Below are positions 8,711 to 15,778 of a stretch of DNA of 64,000 nucleotides, piece after piece (the first letter of the stretch is position 1; each line of letters begins with the position of its first letter). Location: assembly GCA_023146255.1 (NCBI GenBank), contig JAGLCJ010000001.1, positions 62,001 through 126,000 of the forward strand, read 5' to 3'. The position numbers and the translations under genes are program-made. This stretch comes from Alcanivoracaceae bacterium. Lineage in GTDB: Bacteria; Pseudomonadota; Gammaproteobacteria; Pseudomonadales; Alcanivoracaceae. The notes under the pieces were generated by a model. It did no database searches and was not told the origin of the DNA. It was given only the letters and a program-made list of their open reading frames with translations.

Positions 8711-10243
8711 TCAGTCCTTGTTCGGGTGAATGTTAAGGCGCTGCATCAGTTTGCGCAGATTGCTTGGGTCCAGTGCCAGCACTCGTGCCGCGGCGGCCTG
8801 ATTATAATCATGTTGCTCCAGCGCCTGTTCGATTGCCCGGCGCTGCAGTATTTCAACCTGCATTTTCAGCGGCAGTCTGGGGCTCATGGCCGAGACGGTG
8901 GCGTCGGTATCTGCCTCGGTATTGGCGGATGGCACCGTATCCAGATCCAGCAACGATGCCTGCAGAGTGATGATGTCGCGGCGATCAGCGCCGCGGCTGA
9001 TGGCTTTCAGTGCGGCGCGACTGATCACATGCTCCAGTTCGCGAATGTTGCCCGGCCAGTGATACTGGCACAGGGCTTCCTCGGCATCTGCGGACAGCCG
9101 TAGACTGCGAGCGCCAAGACGGGCGCGGTTCAGTTCAAGAAAGTGTCCGGCCAGCAGCAGGACGTCGGTGCCGCGCTCGCGCAGGGGCGGAATATGGATC
9201 GGATAAACCGACAATCGATGATAGAGATCGGCACGGAAGCGGCCTTCCTTGACGCTGTCGCGAAGATGACGGTTGGTGGCGGCGATGACGCGAACATCCA
9301 CTTGTCGGGGCCGGTCCTCACCAAGGCGCTGGATCTCGCCGTTCTGCAGGGCGCGAAGCAGCTTGGCCTGAACGGCGAGCGGCAGTTCACCAACTTCATC
9401 GAGAAACAGGGTGCCGCCGTGCGCGGCTTCGAAGCGTCCCGGGCGATCCGTACTGGCGCCGGAAAAGGCGCCGCGAACGTGGCCGAACAACTCGCTCTCG
9501 GCGAGCGCTTCCGGCAGTGCCGCGCAGTTCACCTGAATCAGCGCTGCCCGATTACGCCGTGACAGGGCATGCAGGCGGCGGGCAAAGCGTTCCTTACCAA
9601 CCCCGGTTTCTCCCATCAGCAAGACTGGCAGATCCGCTTCGGCGACCACGTCGATTTCCTGCAGCAAGGATTGGATAACGGCGGAGCGGCCAAGCACATC
9701 ACCGTCCGCATCGGGCGCGCCGGTTTCGCTGGCGCCGCGCATCAGCCGCAGCTGGCGCCGTTCTTCCTCCAGTTGCGACACCCGGATACTGGCTTCGATC
9801 AGAAGTCGATGCTGGTTCAGCTCGGTCAGCGCGTCACTGTCGAAGGTGCCGGGCTCCAGCGCATCGAGTGTCAGGGCGCCCCAGAGGGTGTCCTCCTGCC
9901 ACAGCGAGATACCCATGCAGTCATGCACTGGCAGCGGCGTGCCGGGCCGGGAGTCGATCAGGCCGTCGTAGGGGTCGGGCAGGCGGGTGTCATGGTCAAA
10001 CGAAATCGCCTCCCGGGAGGCAAGAATGGCGGCCAGACGCGGATGATCGGCAACCACAAAGCGGCGCCCCAGCGTTTCCCGAACCAGACCGTCAATGGCG
10101 ACCGGCTGCAGGGCGTCATCACGCAGCTGCAGCAAGGCCACGGCCGCGCCATGAAAGCGCTCGCGCAGATAACTCGCCAGCCGCTGCATGCGCACGGCGT
10201 GGGGCAATTCGGCGATCAGATCCACCAGCAGGCTGCTTTCCAT
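8711..10243 (-). CDS. norR: Nitric-oxide-responsive sigma-54 activator NorR
   Basis: Enhancer-binding protein that senses NO at a non-haem iron in its GAF domain and activates sigma-54 transcription. Three parts are visible in 510 residues. A GAF domain (about 1-165) has residues matching the iron-site region of E. coli NorR as I recall it: Arg69, Asp90, Tyr92, Asp93, Cys109, Asp127. An AAA+ domain has Walker A GETGVGKE at 211-218 and the sigma-54 loop as GAFSGA at 258-263 instead of GAFTGA. A Fis-type helix-turn-helix closes the protein (NQAAAARVLALDPSNLRKLM). It is divergent from ric-norB across a 150-bp control region. Confidence 0.95.
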   Translation of the reverse strand: MESSLLVDLIAELPHAVRMQRLASYLRERFHGAAVALLQLRDDALQPVAIDGLVRETLGRRFVVADHPRLAAILASREAISFDHDTRLPDPYDGLIDSRPGTPLPVHDCMGISLWQEDTLWGALTLDALEPGTFDSDALTELNQHRLLIEASIRVSQLEEERRQLRLMRGASETGAPDADGDVLGRSAVIQSLLQEIDVVAEADLPVLLMGETGVGKERFARRLHALSRRNRAALIQVNCAALPEALAESELFGHVRGAFSGASTDRPGRFEAAHGGTLFLDEVGELPLAVQAKLLRALQNGEIQRLGEDRPRQVDVRVIAATNRHLRDSVKEGRFRADLYHRLSVYPIHIPPLRERGTDVLLLAGHFLELNRARLGARSLRLSADAEEALCQYHWPGNIRELEHVISRAALKAISRGADRRDIITLQASLLDLDTVPSANTEADTDATVSAMSPRLPLKMQVEILQRRAIEQALEQHDYNQAAAARVLALDPSNLRKLMQRLNIHPNKD

Positions 10244-10244
10244 C

Positions 10245-10259
10245 AGGTATCTTTTACCT
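10245..10259. promoter_or_regulatory. NorR operator 1 (AGGT-N7-ACCT)
   Basis: Perfect inverted repeat AGGT-N7-ACCT with an AT-rich centre, starting one base upstream of the norR start codon. It matches the published NorR core GT-N7-AC (E. coli) and GGT-N7-ACC (Ralstonia). Its position could allow autoregulation of norR. Confidence 0.8.
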
Positions 10260-10262
10260 TTC

Positions 10263-10279
10263 AGGGTGAAATTGACCCT
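10263..10279. promoter_or_regulatory. NorR operator 2 (AGGGT-N7-ACCCT)
   Basis: Perfect 5-bp inverted repeat AGGGT-N7-ACCCT, containing the GGT-N7-ACC NorR core. Its centre is 19 bp from that of operator 1. It is the most symmetrical of the three sites. Confidence 0.82.
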
Positions 10280-10287
10280 ATTAAATC

Positions 10288-10303
10288 AGGGTGATTATTA
10301 CCT
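10288..10303. promoter_or_regulatory. NorR operator 3 (GGGT-N7-ACCT)
   Basis: Third copy of the GGT-N7-ACC core, AGGGT-N7-ACCT, about 25 bp from operator 2 and about 40 bp upstream of the sigma-54 -24 element. Three operators upstream of the target promoter is the arrangement known for E. coli norVW. Confidence 0.8.
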
Positions 10304-10343
10304 CGCAACAATAAATTTCCTTTATTTTCAGTAGATTGTGATC

Positions 10344-10359
10344 TGGCATGAAAGATGTA
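10344..10359 (+). promoter_or_regulatory. Sigma-54 promoter for ric-norB
   Basis: TGGCATG-N4-ATGTA fits the -24/-12 consensus TGGCACG-N4-TTGCA well at -24 and more weakly at -12 (GT in place of GC). It is downstream of the three NorR sites and 38 bp upstream of the chosen ric start, as expected for a NorR-activated promoter. Confidence 0.75.
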
Positions 10360-10396
10360 TAGAGGATGCATCTTATAAATCATGTCGGGAGGCGTC

Positions 10397-11086
10397 ATGT
10401 TAGATCAACCCATGCTGGATCAACCCCTCGGGCGCTTGGCGAGAGACATTCCCGGAGCGACCCGGGTGTTCCGCGAGCACCGGCTCGATTTCTGCTGCGG
10501 CGGCAAGAAGCTGCTCGGTGAAGCGTTGCGCGAGCGCGGCGTCAGCCCGCAGCAGGTGCTGCCGGATTTGCAGCGGCTGGTCGCCACCACCGACGAGCCG
10601 AACGACTGGGACAGCATCGATAACCAGACACTGATCAATCACATCCTGCAGCGCTATCACCAGCAACATCGCGAGCAGTTGCCGGAACTGATCCGGCTGG
10701 CCAGTCGTGTTGAGCAGGTGCATGGCGAGCGTTCTGATTGCCCCCATGGTCTTGCCCGTCTGCTGCAGAAAATGCATCTGGAATTGCAGCGTCACATGCT
10801 CAAGGAGGAGCAGGTGCTGTTTCCCATTTTGCAGCAACCCGTGACGGTGCCGGTGCGCATGCCGGTTGCGATGATGCGCGAAGAACACGATCAGCATGGT
10901 GAGGCGCTGGCAGAACTGGAGCGACTCACCCATGACATCCAGCCGCCACGGGGCGCCTGCAATACCTGGCGAGCGTTATACAGCGGTCTGGCCCAGTTCC
11001 GCGACGATCTTATCAATCACATTCATCTGGAAAACAACGTTCTGTTTCCGCGCGCGGAATCGAACACACGGGGAGAAGGGCAATGA
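10397..11086 (+). CDS. ric: Iron-sulfur cluster repair di-iron protein (RIC/YtfE/ScdA)
   Basis: Di-iron protein that restores NO- or peroxide-damaged iron-sulfur clusters. The N-terminal ScdA_N/DUF542 domain carries a CCGG motif at residues 33-36. The hemerythrin-like domain follows with spaced histidines (HILQRYHQQHREQ, LQRHMLKEEQVLF, MREEHDQHGEAL, HIHLENNVLFPR), giving the His/Glu di-iron set. Start chosen at ATG 10397 because GGGAGG ends 4 bases upstream; an in-frame ATG at 10382 adds five residues. Length 229 matches the family. It overlaps norB by 4 bp (ATGA), so both are induced from the NorR/sigma-54 promoter. Confidence 0.94.
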   Translation: MLDQPMLDQPLGRLARDIPGATRVFREHRLDFCCGGKKLLGEALRERGVSPQQVLPDLQRLVATTDEPNDWDSIDNQTLINHILQRYHQQHREQLPELIRLASRVEQVHGERSDCPHGLARLLQKMHLELQRHMLKEEQVLFPILQQPVTVPVRMPVAMMREEHDQHGEALAELERLTHDIQPPRGACNTWRALYSGLAQFRDDLINHIHLENNVLFPRAESNTRGEGQ

Positions 11087-13350
11087 CCAACTATCGCAAG
11101 CTCTGGTGGACTCTGCTGATTGTGGTGGGCTCCATGTTCTGCCTGCTCGGCTATTTTGGCCGGGAGGTTTACCGCGAAGCGCCACCGATTCCGGAGCGGG
11201 TAGTCAGCGAAAGTGGCGAGCTGCTGTTTACCCGGAATGACATTCTGGATGGCCAGACGGCGTGGCAGAGCGTCGGCGGGATGCAGCTGGGTTCAATCTG
11301 GGGGCACGGTGCCTATCAGGCGCCGGACTGGTCCGCGGACTGGTTGCATCGCGAGCTGCAGCACTGGCTTGAGTTCGCCGCAGTGGAGGACTTCGGCGCG
11401 GAGTATGCCGATCTGGATGCGGAGCAGCAGCAACTGCTGCAGTTTCGTCTGAAGCAGGCCTATCGCACCAACACCTGGGATGGCGAGCAGGTGCGGGTGT
11501 CCGAGCGCCGCGCCCGCGCCATGGCTGCAACGGCCGCTTATTACGACGCGCTGTTCAGTGATGATCCGGCGTTGCGCAGCAGTCGGCAGAGTTTTGCCAT
11601 GAAGGAAAACACCCTGCCCAGTGCCGAGCGTCGTGAAGATCTGACACAGTTTTTTTTCTGGACGGCCTGGGCGGCGTCCACCGAGCGGCTCGGCTCGGAC
11701 GTGACTTACACCAACAATTGGCCGCATGAGCCGCTGATTGATAACGTGCCGTCGCCGGAAAACGTGGTTTGGTCGATTGTCAGTGTGGTGTTGCTGCTGG
11801 CCGGTATCGGCTTTCTGGTGTGGATGTGGTCGTTCCTGCGTCGTGAAGATGAGGAACCGCAGCCTGCACCGAATGCGGACCCGCTCAGCAGCTTTTCCCT
11901 GACGCCATCGCAGCGGGCACTGGGCAAGTATCTGGTACTGGTGGTCGGCTTGTTTACCTTTCAGGTATTCATTGGTGGCTTTACCGCGCACTACACGGTG
12001 GAAGGTCAGCACTTTTACGGCATTGATGTATCACAGTGGTTTCCTTACTCGCTGGTACGCACCTGGCATATTCAGGCGGCGTTGTTCTGGATTGCCACCG
12101 GCTTTCTCGCCGCCGGTCTGTTCCTTGCGCCGATTATTAACGGCGGCAAGGATCCGAAGTTCCAGAAGCTTGGCGTCGATGTACTGTTTGTTGCGCTACT
12201 GATCGTCACCGTCGGTTCCTTTGTCGGCAACTATCTTGCTATCGCCCAGATCATGCCGCCGCAGCTGAATTTCTGGCTCGGCCATCAGGGTTACGAATAC
12301 ATCGACCTTGGTCGCCTCTGGCAGATTGGCAAGTTTGTTGGCGTGGCGTTTTGGCTGGTGCTGATGCTGCGTGCCATGGTGCCGGCGTTGCGGCAGCCCG
12401 GCGACAAGCATCTGCTCTGGTTGCTGACGGCGTCGGTAATTGCCATTGGTCTGTTCTACGGTGCCGGTTTCTTCTACGGCGAGCGCACTCATCTGTCGGT
12501 GATGGAATACTGGCGCTGGTGGGTGGTGCATCTGTGGGTGGAAGGCTTCTTTGAAGTGTTTGCCACCACAGCACTGGCCTTTATCTTTGCCTCGCTCGGT
12601 CTGGTATCGAAGCGTATGGCCACGGCGGCAGCGTTGGGTTCGGCGTCGCTGTTCCTGCTCGGTGGTATTCCCGGCACCTTCCACCATCTCTATTTCGCCG
12701 GCACCACCACGCCGGTGATGGCGGTGGGAGCATCGTTCAGCGCACTGGAAGTGGTGCCGCTGATCGTGCTTGGTTACGAAGCCTGGGAGCACTGGCGTCT
12801 GAAAAACGCCACACCGTGGATGGCGAGCCTGAAGTGGCCGGTGATGTGTTTTGTCGCGGTCGCATTCTGGAACATGCTCGGTGCCGGTGTGTTCGGCTTC
12901 ATGATCAACCCGCCGATCTCGCTCTACTATGTGCAGGGTCTGAATACCACGCCGGTGCACGCCCATGCCGCACTGTTCGGTGTTTATGGCTTCCTCGCGC
13001 TCGGCTTTACCCTGCTGGTGCTGCGTTATATCCGCCCGCATGTGGCACTCAGTGAGCGGCTGATGAAAACCGCGTTCTGGTGGTTGAATGCCGGTCTGGT
13101 GCTGATGATTGCTACCAGCCTGCTGCCAATCGGTATTATCCAGTTCCACGCCAGCGTCACCGAAGGGCTGTGGTATGCGCGCAGCGAAGCCTTCATGCAG
13201 CAGGATCTGTTGCAGACCCTGCGCTGGGTGCGGACCTTTGGTGATGTGGTATTTATCATCGGTGCGCTGGCGATGTCGTTGCAGGTGGTGATGGCGATAC
13301 TGCCGGGCCTGCTCGGCCGGCCGAAGCTGGCATCGGAGGGAGCATACTGA
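11083..13350 (+). CDS. norB: Quinol-dependent nitric oxide reductase (qNOR)
   Basis: Single-subunit enzyme that reduces two NO to N2O with quinol as electron donor. At 755 residues it is the long qNOR form, with an N-terminal membrane anchor, a soluble cytochrome-c-like domain lacking haem c, and a 12-helix NorB core. Expected ligands are visible: His329 (RTWHIQ), the Fe-B set His483 and Glu487 (HLWVEGFFE) and His534-His535 (TFHHLYF), and haem-ligand His626 and His628 (HAHAALFG). No norC precedes it, consistent with qNOR rather than cNOR. It is coupled to ric and lies 36 bp before rnpB. Detoxification is more likely than full denitrification, as no other nitrogen-oxide genes are present. Confidence 0.96.
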   Translation: MTNYRKLWWTLLIVVGSMFCLLGYFGREVYREAPPIPERVVSESGELLFTRNDILDGQTAWQSVGGMQLGSIWGHGAYQAPDWSADWLHRELQHWLEFAAVEDFGAEYADLDAEQQQLLQFRLKQAYRTNTWDGEQVRVSERRARAMAATAAYYDALFSDDPALRSSRQSFAMKENTLPSAERREDLTQFFFWTAWAASTERLGSDVTYTNNWPHEPLIDNVPSPENVVWSIVSVVLLLAGIGFLVWMWSFLRREDEEPQPAPNADPLSSFSLTPSQRALGKYLVLVVGLFTFQVFIGGFTAHYTVEGQHFYGIDVSQWFPYSLVRTWHIQAALFWIATGFLAAGLFLAPIINGGKDPKFQKLGVDVLFVALLIVTVGSFVGNYLAIAQIMPPQLNFWLGHQGYEYIDLGRLWQIGKFVGVAFWLVLMLRAMVPALRQPGDKHLLWLLTASVIAIGLFYGAGFFYGERTHLSVMEYWRWWVVHLWVEGFFEVFATTALAFIFASLGLVSKRMATAAALGSASLFLLGGIPGTFHHLYFAGTTTPVMAVGASFSALEVVPLIVLGYEAWEHWRLKNATPWMASLKWPVMCFVAVAFWNMLGAGVFGFMINPPISLYYVQGLNTTPVHAHAALFGVYGFLALGFTLLVLRYIRPHVALSERLMKTAFWWLNAGLVLMIATSLLPIGIIQFHASVTEGLWYARSEAFMQQDLLQTLRWVRTFGDVVFIIGALAMSLQVVMAILPGLLGRPKLASEGAY

Positions 13351-13352
13351 GC

Positions 13353-13381
13353 GTGCCATGGCCGGGGCGAGCGGCTACACT
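13353..13381 (+). promoter_or_regulatory. Sigma-70 promoter of rnpB
   Basis: GTGCCA (13353-13358), a 17-bp spacer and TACACT (13376-13381) end six bases before the RNase P RNA 5' end expected from alignment with E. coli M1. A GC-rich discriminator (GCGCC) follows, as in growth-rate-controlled stable-RNA promoters. It lies directly after the norB stop, so rnpB does not need the NO-controlled promoter. Confidence 0.55.
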
Positions 13382-13386
13382 GCGCC

Positions 13387-13760
13387 CGGGCCGGCCAGAC
13401 AGTCGCTGGTGGTGCAAACCACTGGAGGAAAGTCCGGGCTCCACAGGGCGGAGTGCCAGATAACGTCTGGGGGCCACACTGGTGACGGTGTGGCTACGGA
13501 AAGTGCCGCAGAGAAGATACCGCCGATGGCCTCTTTCTTCGGAAAGGGTGCACAGGTAAGGGTGAAAAGGTGCGGTAAGAGCGCACCGCGCCGCTGGCAA
13601 CAGGGGTGGCAGGGTAAACCCCACTCGGAGCAAGACCAAATAGGGTTCCTATGGCGTGGCCCGCGCTGGAACCGGGTAGGTCGCTAGAGGCCTGCGGCGA
13701 CGCAGGTCCCAGATGAATGACTGTCCACGACAGAACCCGGCTTATCGGCCGGCCCCTCTA
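13387..13760 (+). ncRNA. rnpB: RNase P catalytic RNA (bacterial class A)
   Basis: RNA subunit that cleaves the 5' leader of pre-tRNAs. Conserved core segments are readable in order: CCAGACAGTCGC at the 5' end, GAGGAAAGTCCGGGCTCCA (P4/CR-I region), GCCAGATAACG, GTAAGGGTGAAAAGGTGCGG, AAGAGCGCACCG, GGTAAACCCC, CCAAATAGGG, then ATGAATGACTGTCCACGACA and AACCCGGCTTATCGG at the 3' end. The terminal helix pairs GGGCCGGCC with GGCCGGCCC. Ends were set by alignment with my recollection of E. coli M1 RNA and are good to a few bases. It sits between the nor genes and mraZ. Confidence 0.97.
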
Positions 13761-13772
13761 TATAAGCAAGTC

Positions 13773-13818
13773 AAATAAAGGCTGCCCGGATAATTCGGGC
13801 AGCCTTTATTTCTTTTTG
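13773..13818 (+). terminator. Strong rho-independent terminator after rnpB
   Basis: A perfect 16-bp stem (AAATAAAGGCTGCCCG paired with CGGGCAGCCTTTATTT, 13773-13788 and 13796-13811) with a 7-base loop, followed by CTTTTTG. The A-tract/T-tract arms could make it work in both directions. It separates rnpB from the dcw cluster. Confidence 0.92.
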
Positions 13819-14012
13819 ATGCAAATTCTTTAATTTATATAGAAAAAATGTCTAATAGTTAAAGTGCTTTATCACAAGCATTGCGCACCTGTCTGATTCG
13901 GCAGATTACCTGATCCCTCCGGCCGCCGACGAGCGGTGCTTTCATGCCCGCTGATCCTTCTAATTTGCTGTTTTCTAAACATTTTTCCCCTGTGTGGCCG
14001 GGCTTTCCCGGC
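13819..14012. other. Non-coding stretch upstream of the mra promoter
   Basis: No coding signal. The first part is AT-rich. A perfect inverted repeat GCCGGG-CTTT-CCCGGC at 13997-14012 ends exactly at the -35 box of the mra promoter and could be a protein site or a weak hairpin. Nothing else recognisable. Confidence 0.5.
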
Positions 14013-14042
14013 TTGACTTGCGCTTCACGCTGGCCCTAGAGT
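14013..14042 (+). promoter_or_regulatory. Promoter of the mra/dcw cluster
   Basis: TTGACT (14013-14018), an 18-bp spacer and TAGAGT (14037-14042). Predicted transcription would begin at about 14049, right at the first MraZ repeat, matching the E. coli Pmra layout in which MraZ boxes overlap the initiation region. Confidence 0.6.
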
Positions 14043-14050
14043 GTCGCTTG

Positions 14051-14076
14051 GTGGAGAAAAGTGGGAAGAAGTGGGA
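14051..14076 (+). repeat. MraZ operator: three 6-bp repeats at 10-bp intervals
   Basis: GTGGAG (14051), GTGGGA (14061) and GTGGGA (14071) are separated by 4-base A/G-rich spacers (AAAA, AGAA), with a degenerate fourth copy ATGGCG at 14081. These are the GTGG(G/A)-type boxes bound by the MraZ ring. Their position downstream of the mra promoter predicts autorepression of the cluster. Confidence 0.88.
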
Positions 14077-14130
14077 GGAAATGGCGTCGCAGCGTCAATT
14101 TCCGAAGGATTGAGTTACCAGGGGAAGAGC

Positions 14131-14574
14131 ATGTTTACCGGGCGCACTGCCCTCAGCCTCGACGCGAAGGGCCGGCTGGCCATACCCGCCAGGCACCGCG
14201 AGAAACTCATGGTTTCTTGTGGCGGACGCGTTGTGCTCACCCAATACCCCTTTGACCCCTGTCTTGCCCTCTATTCCGAGCCCGAGTGGGAAACCATTGC
14301 CACCCAGGTCGCCGGCCTCAGCGACTCGGAGCCGGCGGTGCGAAAGTTGAAGCGCCTGTTCCTTGGTCAGGCGGTGGAGATGGAGCTGGATGGCAGCGGC
14401 CGGATTCTGGTGCCGCCGGAATTGCGCGCGCTGATCAATCTGGACCGCAAGGCCATGCTGGTCGGTGTGATGCGTCGTTTTGAAATCTGGGAAGAAAGCG
14501 CCTGGGTTGCCAGTAACGACACCCTTGATCTGTCCGGCGACCTGCCCGACAGCATCAAAACCCTTTCGTTCTGA
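14131..14574 (+). CDS. mraZ: Transcriptional regulator MraZ
   Basis: DNA-binding regulator of the division and cell wall cluster, made of two SpoVT/AbrB-like halves that assemble into a ring. The frame is open from 14041, but ATG 14131, preceded by GGGGAAGAGC, gives the canonical N-terminus (FTGRTALSLDAKGRLAIPAR) and 147 residues, close to the 152 of E. coli. The second half contains LDGSGRILVPPELRALINL. It is followed 8 bp later by rsmH, and its own repeat operator is 55 bp upstream. Confidence 0.95.
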   Translation: MFTGRTALSLDAKGRLAIPARHREKLMVSCGGRVVLTQYPFDPCLALYSEPEWETIATQVAGLSDSEPAVRKLKRLFLGQAVEMELDGSGRILVPPELRALINLDRKAMLVGVMRRFEIWEESAWVASNDTLDLSGDLPDSIKTLSF

Positions 14575-14582
14575 GGATGCCG

Positions 14583-15515
14583 ATGGCCACCGCAGAACAG
14601 TTTGCGCACCAGTCAGTGATGCTGGACGAGGTGATGGAAATGCTGCCAACCCGTGCCGACGGCTTGTATGTCGACGCCACCTTCGGGAGGGGCGGACATT
14701 GCCGCGCGCTGCTGGATCGGCTTGGGCCCGGTGCCCGTCTGGTCGGTATCGACCAGGACCCGGAGGCGGTCGCCATCGGACAGCAACTGGAGCGGGCGGA
14801 TGCCCGCTTTCGCATTGTTGCGGCACGGTTTGATTGCCTTGACCGCATTGTTGCCCAAGAAGGCCGGCAGGTAGACGGCCTGCTGATGGATCTCGGTGTG
14901 TCGTCACCGCAGCTTGATGATGCCGAGCGCGGCTTCAGCTTCCTGCGTGACGGGCCGCTGGATATGCGGATGAATCCGGAGTCCGGCATCAGTGCGGCTG
15001 AATGGCTTGCCCGTGCCGATGAAAAAGATATTGCCGATGTGCTTTACCGTTTCGGTGAAGAGAAAAAATCCCGCCGCATCGCCCGGATGATCTGCGAAGT
15101 ACGTAAACAGCAGCCGCTGACCCGGACCACCGAGCTGGCGGCATTGATCGAGCGTGCCATCGGCCGCGGCGAGCCGGGCAAGCATCCGGCCACGCGCAGT
15201 TTTCAGGCGATTCGCATCTACATCAATCAGGAGCTGGCGGCGCTGGAGAATGTGCTGGCGCAGTCGATTGACTGTCTCGCCCCGGGTGGCCGTCTGCTGG
15301 TGATCAGTTTTCATTCCCTCGAAGATCGCATCGTCAAACAGTTTATTCGTGATGAGTCCGGTCGGGCGCCGATGCCTCGGGGGCTGCCGATTGAAATGCC
15401 GGCGCCACGGCTGCAGCCGCTCGGCAAGGCGCGTCATGCCACCGACGCGGAAGTGAAGCGTAACCCTCGTGCCCGCAGTGCAGTACTGCGCATTGCCGAG
15501 CGGGTGGCGGCATGA
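14583..15515 (+). CDS. rsmH: 16S rRNA m4C1402 methyltransferase RsmH (MraW)
   Basis: SAM-dependent enzyme that methylates N4 of C1402, the same nucleotide whose ribose is methylated by RsmI, encoded 7 kb upstream. Motifs: the SAM-binding DATFGRGGHCRALLD around residues 25-39, VDGLLMDLGVSSPQLD, and FQAIRIYINQEL near residue 210. Start ATG 14583 is preferred because GAGG ends 6 bases upstream; ATG 14577 adds two residues. 310 residues, typical. It overlaps ftsL by 4 bp. Confidence 0.95.
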   Translation: MATAEQFAHQSVMLDEVMEMLPTRADGLYVDATFGRGGHCRALLDRLGPGARLVGIDQDPEAVAIGQQLERADARFRIVAARFDCLDRIVAQEGRQVDGLLMDLGVSSPQLDDAERGFSFLRDGPLDMRMNPESGISAAEWLARADEKDIADVLYRFGEEKKSRRIARMICEVRKQQPLTRTTELAALIERAIGRGEPGKHPATRSFQAIRIYINQELAALENVLAQSIDCLAPGGRLLVISFHSLEDRIVKQFIRDESGRAPMPRGLPIEMPAPRLQPLGKARHATDAEVKRNPRARSAVLRIAERVAA

Positions 15516-15778
15516 TGATCTGGCGGCTCGAAACCCTGCTGGTTCTGCTACTGGTGCTGTCAGCACTGGCGGTGAGCTGGTCGGTGCACGAGTCGCGCCG
15601 TCTGACCAATGAAGTGCAGCGTTTGCAGTCTGAGCACAATCGTTTGCAAACCGAATGGGGTCAGCTGCTGCTTGAGCACAGCACCTGGGGTGCTTATGCG
15701 CGGGTTGAGCGTATGGCGCGGGAGAAGCTGTCGATGGCACAGCCGGACGCCAGCCAGCGTGTGGTGGTGACGCCATGA
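15512..15778 (+). CDS. ftsL: Cell division protein FtsL
   Basis: Small bitopic protein of the FtsQLB complex that activates septal wall synthesis by FtsWI. The 88 residues comprise a short cytoplasmic start, one membrane helix (LLVLLLVLSALAVSW), then a coiled coil (RRLTNEVQRLQSEHNRLQTE) and the family segment YARVERMAREKLSM. Sequence conservation is low across bacteria, so position between rsmH and ftsI is strong support. ATGA overlaps on both sides couple it to its neighbours. Confidence 0.93.
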   Translation: MMIWRLETLLVLLLVLSALAVSWSVHESRRLTNEVQRLQSEHNRLQTEWGQLLLEHSTWGAYARVERMAREKLSMAQPDASQRVVVTP

